Below are positions 15,282 through 22,970 of a stretch of 32,255 nt of DNA, piece after piece. Location: the NCBI GenBank assembly GCA_003133405.1, contig PKXH01000042.1, positions 4,389 through 36,643 on the forward strand. The letters run 5' to 3'. Positions within the stretch are counted from its first letter, which is position 1. Each line of letters opens with the position of its first letter. The notes below the pieces were generated by a model. The model was given only the letters and a program-made list of their open reading frames with translations. It had not been told where the DNA came from and did no database searches. Made by a program: the position numbers and the translations under genes. Source of the stretch: Acidimicrobiaceae bacterium. Its GTDB lineage: Bacteria > Actinomycetota > Acidimicrobiia > Acidimicrobiales > RAAP-2.

Positions 15282-15287
15282 TACTCT
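15282..15287 (+). promoter_or_regulatory. candidate -10 element of the secreted-protein gene
   Basis: TACTCT fits TANNNT and ends 7 nt before the ATG at 15295. There is no Shine-Dalgarno sequence and no recognisable -35. The direct repeats occupy the -35 region instead. Confidence 0.45.
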
Positions 15288-15294
15288 TTGGACC

Positions 15295-15657
15295 ATGAGG
15301 AGATTCACGTCACGAAGCCTTGTTGCCCTAGGGGTCGTGCTCGCTCTTGGACTCTCCACGCCGGCCATCGCCTCCGCCGGATCGGGACCCGGTTCGACGT
15401 CACAAAAGACGTTCCATCAAGAACGGCAGGCCTACAACGCGTCGCGACAAGCCATTCAGATGACGTTTCAATCAGCCGTGAGTTCCGCTCGGGCGACCTA
15501 CTTCAGCGCCATCACCAAAACCACGTCGTCGGCCCAACGAAGCGGCGCCCGCCAAGCCATGGAAACGGCCATCATCCAAGCCGCCGCGGCCAGGAGCGTG
15601 GCGCTCACCGCCCTCGGCAACCCCCCGGTTAGATTCTCGATTCGACTCGTTCGGTAA
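15295..15657 (+). CDS. small secreted helical protein of unknown function
   Basis: A 120-residue protein with a clear Sec signal peptide: basic MRRFTSR, hydrophobic LVALGVVLALGLS and a likely cleavage after AIASA near residue 26. The mature part is rich in Ser, Ala, Gln and Arg, reads as one long amphipathic helix (FHQERQAYNASRQAIQMTF, then SARATYFSAIT), and has no cysteines or catalytic motif. I do not recognise a family. The ATG at 15295 is chosen because the signal peptide starts there; a longer frame from 15220 crosses the promoter. Its divergence from the response regulator suggests it is a regulatory target of that system. Confidence 0.75.
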   Translation: MRRFTSRSLVALGVVLALGLSTPAIASAGSGPGSTSQKTFHQERQAYNASRQAIQMTFQSAVSSARATYFSAITKTTSSAQRSGARQAMETAIIQAAAARSVALTALGNPPVRFSIRLVR

Positions 15658-15795
15658 GGACGCATCGCCGCTCTTAGTGTCGCGCAACGCCGCCTTCGGG
15701 ACTCGGTTCTCCGCCGCATTCGCGAGTTACATCACAGTCGTCATGGTGAGACATTCGATTGGTCGTTGCCGCGCCCGCGAGTGGACCCAATTCCC

Positions 15796-16581
15796 CTACT
15801 GCGCCACCCATCCGCCGTCAATGGAGATCGGTGAACCAGTGATGGTTTGGGCCTCGTCCGAGCACAGGTACACCACCATCGCGCCGACGGCCTCGGGTGT
15901 CGTAAATTTCAACATCGGCTGCTTCTCTTCCAACAGCTTGGCTGCCTCGCTCGACACCTCGGTGCCCGCCTCTTTCGCGCGAGCGACGAGTTGACTCTCC
16001 ACCAACGGCGTGAGGACCCAACCGGGACAGATCGCGTTGACGGTGATGCCGTCGTTGGCCAATTCGAGGGCGCCCACCTTGGTGGCCCCCACCACCCCGT
16101 GCTTGGCGGCGACGTAGGCGACCTTGTTCGCACTCGCCACCAGCCCGTGCGCGGAAGCGATGTTGATAATCCGGCCCCACTTCTTGGCCTTCATTCCCGG
16201 GATCACCGCCTTCATTCCATGGAACACGGCAGAGAGGTTGAGCGCGAGTACCGAATCCCATTGCGCCTCCGGAAACTCTTCTATCGGCGCGACGAATTGA
16301 ATGCCGGCATTGCTCACCAAGATGTCAAGGCTGCCAAACTCCTCTTGAGTCCTCTTCACTAACGCCCGCACTTGCTCGGGTTTCATCAAGTCGGCATCGT
16401 CGTAATGCACCGTGACGCAGAACGCTCGCTCCATTTCTCCGCGCATCTCTTCAATCTGCGCGGCGACGCCAAAGCCGTTCAACATGACGTTCGCTCCCGC
16501 CGCCGCGAGCGCGCGAGCCACGCCGAGGCCAATACCACTAGTAGAACCAGTGATCAGCGCCACCTTGCCCTCTAGAGTCAC
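15796..16581 (-). CDS. 3-hydroxybutyrate dehydrogenase (SDR family)
   Basis: NAD-dependent interconversion of 3-hydroxybutyrate and acetoacetate. This 261-residue short-chain dehydrogenase has the cofactor loop TGSTSGIG at 11-18, NAG at 91-93, and catalytic Ser143, Tyr156 and Lys160 (YVAAK). KHGVVGATKVGALE followed by NAICPGWVLTPLVE is characteristic of bacterial 3-hydroxybutyrate dehydrogenases rather than generic SDRs. The GTG at 16581 has GAAGG 6 nt upstream. It follows scoB after a 236-nt gap in which I find no gene, and closes a ketone-body cluster. No terminator is visible downstream. Confidence 0.92.
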   Translation of the reverse strand: MTLEGKVALITGSTSGIGLGVARALAAAGANVMLNGFGVAAQIEEMRGEMERAFCVTVHYDDADLMKPEQVRALVKRTQEEFGSLDILVSNAGIQFVAPIEEFPEAQWDSVLALNLSAVFHGMKAVIPGMKAKKWGRIINIASAHGLVASANKVAYVAAKHGVVGATKVGALELANDGITVNAICPGWVLTPLVESQLVARAKEAGTEVSSEAAKLLEEKQPMLKFTTPEAVGAMVVYLCSDEAQTITGSPISIDGGWVAQ

Positions 16582-16817
16582 GTCAACCTTCTTTCACTCT
16601 TCCCTGCGGAGAATCCCTACGCAAAGGTCTTACGACGCTGACTCGACGAGCCACGCCGTTTCGCGACCATTTCCCCGTACACCCATCGTAGGAGTTGGCC
16701 CGCTGACGCCCCTGGACGACGGCACTCGGCCGAGCCGTGCGAATGACCAGTTTGCAGACCACGCCCCACCCGTGGCGACGAGCGACGACATCTAGCTGCT
16801 TACTGCCGTGTCCGCGC

Positions 16818-17467
<650 letters not shown>

Positions 17468-17471
<4 letters not shown>

Positions 17472-18214
17472 GCCGTCACCGTCCTCTTCTCAATTCGCTT
17501 CTCAACATTGGGCGCGTGCAGAATACGTTGCACAAAGATTCCCGGGGTGTGCACGAGCATCGGATCAATGTCGCCTGGTTCGACCAACTCTTCCACTTCG
17601 GCAATCGTTATCCGTCCCGCGCTCGCGCAGAGCGGATTGAAGTTCTGCGCACTCTCCTCGTACACGAGATTGCCGTCTCGATCGCCGTAGCGCGCGTGCA
17701 CGAGAGCAAAATCGGTCGTGATTCCCATCTCCAGGACGTAGTTGCGTCCCTTGAACTCGCGAACCTCTTTCGCCGGTGACATCCGCACGACCGCGCCGGC
17801 GCCGTCGTAACGCCACGGCAGCCCCCCGTCCGCCACTTGCGTGCCGACGCCCGCGGGCGTGAAAAATGCCGGTATCCCGGCGCCCCCCGCCCGCAGCCGC
17901 TCGGCCAGCGTGCCCTGGGGCACGAGCTCCACCTCCAACTCACCTGACAAGTATTGGCGCTCGAACTCCTTGTTCTCGCCCACGTACGAGCCCGTGGTTC
18001 GCCGAATGCGCTTAGCCGCCAACAGCACGCCGAGTCCCCATCCATCCACCCCACAGTTGTTGCTCACCACGTCAAGATCAATCGCCCCATTCGCCAGCAC
18101 CGCCGCGATCAAGGAGCTCGGAATGCCGCACAGGCCAAAGCCCCCAACGGCCAGCGACACACCGCTCGAGACGTCACGCACCGCCGCGTCGGCGCTGTCC
18201 ACGACTTTATTCAT
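17468..18214 (-). CDS. scoA: 3-oxoacid CoA-transferase subunit A
   Basis: CoA-binding subunit partnering ScoB. It has 248 residues from the ATG at 18214, which has GAGAGG 6 nt upstream and gives the family-typical [16 protein letters not shown] at 18253 would add 13 residues. The glycine-rich GGFGLCGIP is at about 24-32, with [27 protein letters not shown] and the closing [19 protein letters not shown] as in succinyl-CoA-dependent transferases. It is translationally coupled to scoB by a GTGA overlap and lies 152 nt downstream of the HMG-CoA lyase gene. Confidence 0.94.
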
Positions 18215-18249
18215 GCCTACCTCTCTCGCCAACTCGTGTGCCATTGGGT

Positions 18250-18345
18250 TCACCGTTGGAAGATGATGTCGATAATCTTCGTGCCACGATAGCGGCGGGT
18301 GGCGCCTACCTCGTGGCGCTCGAGCTCAATGCGAACCTCCAACAA
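18250..18345 (-). CDS. possible small ORF between HMG-CoA lyase and scoA
   Basis: In the 152-nt gap the minus strand carries an open frame of about 31 codons from a TTG at 18345. It has a charged, protein-like composition (LEVRIELERHEVG, then ATRRYRGTKIIDIIFQR). Its TGA at 18252-18250 overlaps a GTG (18253) in frame with scoA, forming a GTGA like many junctions here. No good ATG/GTG start or ribosome site is visible; a GGAGG at 18341-18337 sits before an in-frame ATT. It could be a real small protein, the remnant of a larger gene, or chance. Confidence 0.25.
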   Translation of the reverse strand: MLEVRIELERHEVGATRRYRGTKIIDIIFQR

Positions 18346-18366
18346 CCCAATGTAGGCGTCAACCCG

Positions 18367-19299
18367 TCAATCGAAAGACGAGGCCAACGCGTTGACGGTG
18401 CGCGAGGGACTCGGACGTCCGAGCAGCCCGGCCATCCACAGACTCGTGCGGCAGAGCGCCTCGAGGTCCACGCCGGTGGTGATCCCCATTCCGTGCAACT
18501 GCCACACCAGGTCTTCAGTGGCTAGGTTGCCCGTGGCGCTGGCGGCGTAAGGACATCCCCCGAGTCCCCCCGCGGACGAATCCACCGTGGTCACCCCGCA
18601 TTGAAGTGCGGTCATCGTATTGGCCAAGGCTTGGCCGTACGTGTCGTGAAAGTGAACGGCCAACCATTCTGTCTCGAGTCCCGCCGCGACCAACGTATCC
18701 AGCACTTCGACCACCTGGCCGGGCGTGGCGACCCCAATGGTGTCGCCGAGGGAGATTTCACCACACCCCATCTCAGCCAACTCGCTCGCCACGGCGCTGA
18801 CCTGGGCCGGGGCCACGGCGCCCTCCCAAGGATCGCCAAAGCACATCGAGACGTACCCTCGTACCGCGAGACCGGCCCCGAGGGCCCGCTCGACGACGGG
18901 CCGAAAGGCGCGCAAGGACTCAGCCACGGATCGATTCAGATTGCGTTGGGCGAAACTTTCGGTGGCACTCGCGAAAACGGCGATCTCCTTGACCCCCGCC
19001 GCCAAAGCCCGTTCAAGGCCGCGTTCGTTGGGCACGAGTACCGGATGTCGTCCCGGCAGTGAACCGAGCCGTGCCACGAGTTCTTCCGCGTCGCTCAGTT
19101 GGGGCACCCACGACGCCGGCACGAAACTGGTCAGTTCCACCGTTTCCAAACCGGCCGCCACCAGACGTCGAATGAATTCGGCCTTTTGCTCAACGCCCAG
19201 CACCGTCGACTCGTTTTGCAGGCCGTCTCGCGGTCCCACTTCGTAGATGTCAACGCGCTCGGGCATCCCTGACAACACGGTAGTCAGCGGGTTATTCAC
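18367..19299 (-). CDS. hydroxymethylglutaryl-CoA lyase
   Basis: Cleaves HMG-CoA to acetoacetate and acetyl-CoA, the end of leucine degradation and the source of ketone bodies. It has 310 residues in a DRE-TIM/HMGL-like barrel. The active-site strand YEVGPRDGLQNE is at about 19-30 (Arg24, Asp25). Metal ligands lie in HFHDTYGQALAN (His216, His218), and the catalytic cysteine is in GLGGCPYA (Cys249). ASATGNLATED is a further signature. The GTG at 19299 is the first possible start; an ATG at 19266 (MPERVDIYEVG) is an alternative closer to the usual N-terminus. It lies 23 nt after the cold-shock-domain gene and feeds the downstream scoAB and dehydrogenase. Confidence 0.93.
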   Translation of the reverse strand: MNNPLTTVLSGMPERVDIYEVGPRDGLQNESTVLGVEQKAEFIRRLVAAGLETVELTSFVPASWVPQLSDAEELVARLGSLPGRHPVLVPNERGLERALAAGVKEIAVFASATESFAQRNLNRSVAESLRAFRPVVERALGAGLAVRGYVSMCFGDPWEGAVAPAQVSAVASELAEMGCGEISLGDTIGVATPGQVVEVLDTLVAAGLETEWLAVHFHDTYGQALANTMTALQCGVTTVDSSAGGLGGCPYAASATGNLATEDLVWQLHGMGITTGVDLEALCRTSLWMAGLLGRPSPSRTVNALASSFD

Positions 19300-19322
19300 A
19301 GTTGTCTTTCACTCACGATCAC

Positions 19323-19523
19323 TCAACGCCGAATCGCGCTGACTTCGTCGCGGCCCCGATGACCCGTGCGGCGTCGTCCCGTGATTCTCGTGCCCACCTC
19401 GATCGTTCTCGAGCCGTCGCTGATGGACACACAGTGAAAGTAGAGTCGTTCTCCCTGATCGCTGAGGATCTCGCCGTCACCACGACGGTCGTCAAAGGAC
19501 TCGACGACGCCAAGAATCGTCAC
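19323..19523 (-). CDS. small cold-shock-domain-like protein
   Basis: A 66-residue protein resembling a cold-shock (OB-fold) domain: GVVESFDDRRGDGEI at about 5-19, then LYFHCVSISDGSRTIEVGTR at 27-46. The RNP-2-like YFHC strand is kept, but the aromatic RNP-1 (normally KGFGFI) is replaced by RGDGEI, so nucleic-acid binding may be altered. The basic tail ends GHRGRDEVSAIRR, a pattern I associate with actinobacterial relatives. The GTG overlaps the ribH stop (GTGA), which argues for a real, coupled gene rather than a chance frame. Its role in a riboflavin operon is unknown. Confidence 0.75.
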   Translation of the reverse strand: MTILGVVESFDDRRGDGEILSDQGERLYFHCVSISDGSRTIEVGTRITGRRRTGHRGRDEVSAIRR

Positions 19524-20062
19524 GGATTGGCGAGCGATCCCTGACGAAGTACGCTCACCATGTCAAGGGCGCTGAGGGCGGCCTCGCGCCCCTTGTTGGA
19601 TTCGTCCGGCTCGGATCGTTCCAATGCTTGGTCAATCGTGTTGGTCGTGAGCACGCCAAAGATAACCGGCACGCGGGTACTCAACTGCACGTCTTGTATA
19701 CCGCGCGCGCACTCCCCGGCGACGATCTCGTAGTGACCGGTATCACCGCGAATGACCGCGCCCAACGCGATTACCGCATCGCAGGGCCTCGCGGCATCGG
19801 CGTAGGCCAGGGCTAGCAGGGGTAGCTCGAAGGCGCCAGGCACCCAGCCGATGGAGATGTCGCGGCGATCGACGCCGGCCTCGTCAAGCGCGTCCAGTGC
19901 CGCGCGCAACAAGCGAAGAGTAATCGCGCCGTTAAAACGGCTGCAGGCCAGCGCGACGCGCAGTCCGCGACCCACCCCGGTGCCCTCTAGGTATTCGCCC
20001 GCACGGTCGCGATAGTGCGCGGCCTTTTTGGAATCAAAGTCCGTGTCCTTACTCGAGGTCAT
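19520..20062 (-). CDS. ribH: 6,7-dimethyl-8-ribityllumazine synthase
   Basis: Condenses the ribityl-pyrimidinedione with dihydroxybutanone phosphate to make lumazine, the penultimate riboflavin step. It has 180 residues from the ATG at 20062, which overlaps ribBA by 14 nt and has GAAGG 5 nt upstream. The core starts at GLRVALACSRFN (about 33), so there is a ~30-residue charged N-terminal extension. VPGAFELPL (74-82), ALGAVIRGDTGHYE (99-112, His110 in the catalytic position) and FGVLTTNT are family motifs. It is followed with a 4-nt overlap by a cold-shock-domain gene. Confidence 0.95.
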   Translation of the reverse strand: MTSSKDTDFDSKKAAHYRDRAGEYLEGTGVGRGLRVALACSRFNGAITLRLLRAALDALDEAGVDRRDISIGWVPGAFELPLLALAYADAARPCDAVIALGAVIRGDTGHYEIVAGECARGIQDVQLSTRVPVIFGVLTTNTIDQALERSEPDESNKGREAALSALDMVSVLRQGSLANP

Positions 20063-21269
20063 CGAGACCTTCGAGGAGGTGACCCATACGTTCGCGCTTC
20101 GTTCGCAGGTAGTCAATGTTAAAGGGCGTTGGACGACTTTCGAGGGGCACTCGCTCCACGATGTTGAGACCGAAACCTTCAAGTCCACCGTACTTTTCGG
20201 GGTTATTCGTCATCAGGCGCATTGAGGTCACGCCGAGGTCGACGAGGATCTGCGAGCCGATGCCGTACTGACGCGAGTCCACGGGAAGGCCCTGTTCGAG
20301 ATTGGCGTCCACGGTGTCGCGTCCATCCTCTTGCAAGGCGTACGCGCGAATCTTGTGCGCTAAGCCGATGCCCCGTCCTTCTTGGCCTCGCAGGTAAACG
20401 ACCACCCCCGCTCCCTCGGCCGCCACTTTCGCCAGCGCCATGTGTAACTGCGGTCCGCAGTCGCAGCGAAGTGATCCGAGGGCGTCGCCGGTCAGACACT
20501 CTGAGTGCACTCGCACCAACAAGTTGGGTACGTTTTCGATGTCGCCGTAGACGAGCGCGATATGTTGTTCGCCGTCGAGAATGCTTTCGAATACGTGGGC
20601 CTGAAACTGTCCGAACTCCGTGGTCAGCGATGACTCAGCGACCCGCTTGACCAACTTCTCGTGGCGGCGGCGATAGCGAATGAGGTCCGCGATCGTAATG
20701 ACTGGTAAGTGATGTCGAGTAGCGAACGCCTCGAGTTCAGGCAGGCGCGCCATGTCGGACTTATCTGCCGTTACGATCTCACAGAGCACGCCCGCCGGAA
20801 ACTTGCCCGCCATCCGACACAGGTCCACCGTGGCCTCGGTATGGCCAGCGCGTTCAAGGACGCCACCCTCTCGATATCGAAGGGGAAAGATATGGCCCGG
20901 GCGATTGAGATCGTTGGGGTGCGTCGCGGGGTCAATGAGCGCACGTATCGTGGTGGCCCGATCGTGGGCCGATATTCCAGTGGTCGTGCCATGTCGGTAG
21001 TCGACCGAAACCGTGAAGGCCGTGCGTTGGGACTCGGTGTTCGCCACCACCATGAGGGGCAGCTGGAGCTCGTCGGCGCGCTGACTCTCTAACGGCACGC
21101 AAAAGACCCCCGAAGTGAACTCGAGGAAAAACGCCATGCTTTCGGGCGTGACGTCTTGAGCGGCCATGACGAGATCGCCCTCGTTCTCACGGTCCTCGTC
21201 GTCGACAACGACGACCATGCCACCCTTACCGATCTGAGCAATCGCCTCGTCGATCGTTGATAGCGTCAT
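20049..21269 (-). CDS. ribBA: bifunctional DHBP synthase / GTP cyclohydrolase II
   Basis: The N-terminal half (about 1-200) makes 3,4-dihydroxy-2-butanone 4-phosphate from ribulose 5-phosphate. The C-terminal half (about 205-406) opens GTP for the pyrimidine branch. RibB signatures are VVDDEDRENEGDLVMAA, HGTTTGISAHDRATT and RAGHTEATVDL. RibA has the zinc ligands in SECLTGDALGSLRCDCG and the catalytic YLRGQEGRGIGL. It has 406 residues. The ATG at 21269 overlaps the ribD stop as TGATG, with GGAGG upstream, so the longer frame to 21428 is rejected. Rpe, two genes upstream, interconverts its substrate ribulose 5-phosphate. No riboflavin synthase gene separates it from ribD. Confidence 0.97.
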   Translation of the reverse strand: MTLSTIDEAIAQIGKGGMVVVVDDEDRENEGDLVMAAQDVTPESMAFFLEFTSGVFCVPLESQRADELQLPLMVVANTESQRTAFTVSVDYRHGTTTGISAHDRATTIRALIDPATHPNDLNRPGHIFPLRYREGGVLERAGHTEATVDLCRMAGKFPAGVLCEIVTADKSDMARLPELEAFATRHHLPVITIADLIRYRRRHEKLVKRVAESSLTTEFGQFQAHVFESILDGEQHIALVYGDIENVPNLLVRVHSECLTGDALGSLRCDCGPQLHMALAKVAAEGAGVVVYLRGQEGRGIGLAHKIRAYALQEDGRDTVDANLEQGLPVDSRQYGIGSQILVDLGVTSMRLMTNNPEKYGGLEGFGLNIVERVPLESRPTPFNIDYLRTKRERMGHLLEGLDDLE

Positions 21270-22255
21270 CACACCTCCACGTCGATACGTATATCTTCGC
21301 CTAACCGTCGCACGTCCATGATCCGACCCCGTCGCAATGCATCCATCGTAGGGGTCGAGAGTCCACGCAGTGCCGCGAGGGTCCCGTCGCCTCCCCCAAA
21401 GGCCGCGGCTTGGTACCAGACCACCCAATTGACGAGTCCCGCGTCAAGAAATTCACTGGTCGTCATCGGACCACCTTCGACAAGCAATTGCAGCACGTCG
21501 TGATGACCGAGTTCGTCCAGCACCAAACCTAAATCTCCGGAGAGCTCGAGGCACGGCCGAACCTTGGCCGACTCGGGCGCACGGCCCAGCACCACGCGAA
21601 GCGGCTCGAGCACGATGTCATCAAGTCGAGCCGTCAACGCCGGATTGTCGCTTCTCACCGTTCCGGCGCCGACCAAGATGGCCTGGCTCTGCGCACGAAG
21701 GACGTGCGCGTCTCGACGGGCCTCGGGTCCCGTGATCCATTGACTCGTGCCGTCAGCCATCGCGACCACGCCATCAAGTGTGCTCGCGATCTTCGCCACC
21801 ACGTACGGCCGAGCGGTGACGCGGTGCCATATATAGGGCGCCAATTGACGTCGAACGGCCTCTTCTTCGATGCCCACTTCCACGTCCACGCCCGACACCT
21901 TCAAAAGTTCGACTCCCTTACCGGCGACTCTCGGGTCGGGGTCAATCATGCCCACGATGACTTTGACAACCCCGGCGGCGATAATGGCCTCGGCACAGGG
22001 ACCGGTTCGCCCGACGTGACCACACGGTTCCAGCGTCACGACCATCGTGGCGCCGCGCGCGGCGTCACCGGCGCGGCGCAGTGCGACAATCTCAGCGTGA
22101 GACTCGCCGGGCGCCTGCGTGTGACCTTCGCTAACGATAATGCCACGATCACTGACCATCAGCGCCCCCACCCAGGGATTGGGCGGTGCGTGCAGGCGGG
22201 CCTTCTCCCCCTCCGCGATGGCGATGGTCATTAACTCTGAAGGGGAAAACTTCAT
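21269..22255 (-). CDS. ribD: riboflavin deaminase/reductase
   Basis: Bifunctional enzyme: an N-terminal zinc deaminase (about 1-145) and a C-terminal NADPH reductase (about 150-328), performing the second and third steps after GTP opening. The deaminase zinc site is HAE at 53-55, with Cys78 and Cys87 in EPCGHVGRTGPC. The reductase opens with RPYVVAKIASTLDGVVA and has ILVGAGTVRSDNPALTARL and LLVEGGPM. It has 328 residues, slightly shorter than the ~360 typical. The ATG overlaps the rpe stop (ATGA), and its own TGA overlaps the ribBA start. Confidence 0.96.
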   Translation of the reverse strand: MKFSPSELMTIAIAEGEKARLHAPPNPWVGALMVSDRGIIVSEGHTQAPGESHAEIVALRRAGDAARGATMVVTLEPCGHVGRTGPCAEAIIAAGVVKVIVGMIDPDPRVAGKGVELLKVSGVDVEVGIEEEAVRRQLAPYIWHRVTARPYVVAKIASTLDGVVAMADGTSQWITGPEARRDAHVLRAQSQAILVGAGTVRSDNPALTARLDDIVLEPLRVVLGRAPESAKVRPCLELSGDLGLVLDELGHHDVLQLLVEGGPMTTSEFLDAGLVNWVVWYQAAAFGGGDGTLAALRGLSTPTMDALRRGRIMDVRRLGEDIRIDVEV

Positions 22256-22941
22256 CGGCGCCCGTCGTACGCCGCGGCGCGAAGTTCGCCGGCGGCTTTC
22301 AATGGATCGGGTTGGGCGAAGATGGCCGATCCCGCGACCAACACGTTGGCGCCCGCTCGGACCGCGCGCGGCGCACTCGTGAGGTCGATGCCGCCATCCA
22401 CCTCGATGTCGAGCGACAGCTTGTTTGATGCGACTTCGCGTCGCGCCACTTCAACCTTGCCCATGACGTCAGCGATGAACGTTTGACCACCAAATCCCGG
22501 AAAGACAGTCATCAAGAGCAACAGATCGATATCGCCGAGGAAAGGCGCCACCGCTTCAAATGGCGTGTCCGGGTTCGCGGCCAGGCCAACGCGTAGTCCC
22601 AGCGCCCGCGCGTCTTCGATGAGGGACACCGTTCCCCCGATCTCGACGTGCACCGTACAGCCATTCGCGCCGGCGCGCTGAAAGGCTTCCAGGTATCGCC
22701 CCGGTTCGGACATCATCAAATGGCAGTCGAAGAACCGCGAACTATAGCGACGTAGCGACGCCACGACGGGCGGGCCGATCGACACGTTCGGCACGAAGTG
22801 ACCGTCCATCACGTCCACGTGCAGCCAATCGGTCTCGGCGTCAATCCCCTCAACGGCGAGGCCCAACTGGCCAAAATCCGCCGCCAGGATGGACGGCGCG
22901 ATGCGAATCTCGCCCGGTGGGCCCGCGTCTATCACCGTCAC
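22252..22941 (-). CDS. rpe: ribulose-phosphate 3-epimerase
   Basis: Interconverts ribulose 5-phosphate and xylulose 5-phosphate in the pentose phosphate pathway. It is a 229-residue TIM barrel with APSILAADFGQLG, the metal/catalytic strand WLHVDVMDGHFVPN, CHLMMSEPGRY, VFPGFGGQTF and the phosphate-binding VDGGIDL. Its position ahead of ribD-ribBA is conserved in actinobacteria and matches a shared ribulose-5-phosphate pool. The start is the GTG at 22941, 29 nt after fmt; a second in-frame GTG two codons later is possible. It overlaps ribD by 4 nt. The rsmB (fmu) gene that lies between fmt and rpe in mycobacteria is absent. Confidence 0.96.
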   Translation of the reverse strand: MTVIDAGPPGEIRIAPSILAADFGQLGLAVEGIDAETDWLHVDVMDGHFVPNVSIGPPVVASLRRYSSRFFDCHLMMSEPGRYLEAFQRAGANGCTVHVEIGGTVSLIEDARALGLRVGLAANPDTPFEAVAPFLGDIDLLLLMTVFPGFGGQTFIADVMGKVEVARREVASNKLSLDIEVDGGIDLTSAPRAVRAGANVLVAGSAIFAQPDPLKAAGELRAAAYDGRR

Positions 22942-22970
22942 GCGCTCAGCCTAGGGCTCGACATGTCGCC

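Noticed and set aside
15658-15795. Terminator or RNA gene between the secreted protein and hbdH
   Set aside because: No stem followed by a T-run on either strand and no conserved RNA pattern that I recognise.
16582-16817. 236-nt gap between scoB and hbdH: a ~54-codon minus-strand frame from about 16792 and small hairpins near 16735 and 16765
   Set aside because: The frame is Ser/Gly/Arg-rich with no ribosome site or recognisable sequence, and the hairpins lack a following T-run, so neither a gene nor a terminator can be supported.
19323-19400. Possible frameshift in the C-terminus of the cold-shock-domain gene
   Set aside because: The basic stretch after GTR looked out of frame, but the following GHRGRDEV again fits the expected tail in the same frame, so no shift is needed.
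21270-21428. 53-residue N-terminal extension of ribBA
   Set aside because: It reads in another frame of ribD, and the ATG at 21269 has a good ribosome site and family-typical N-terminus.
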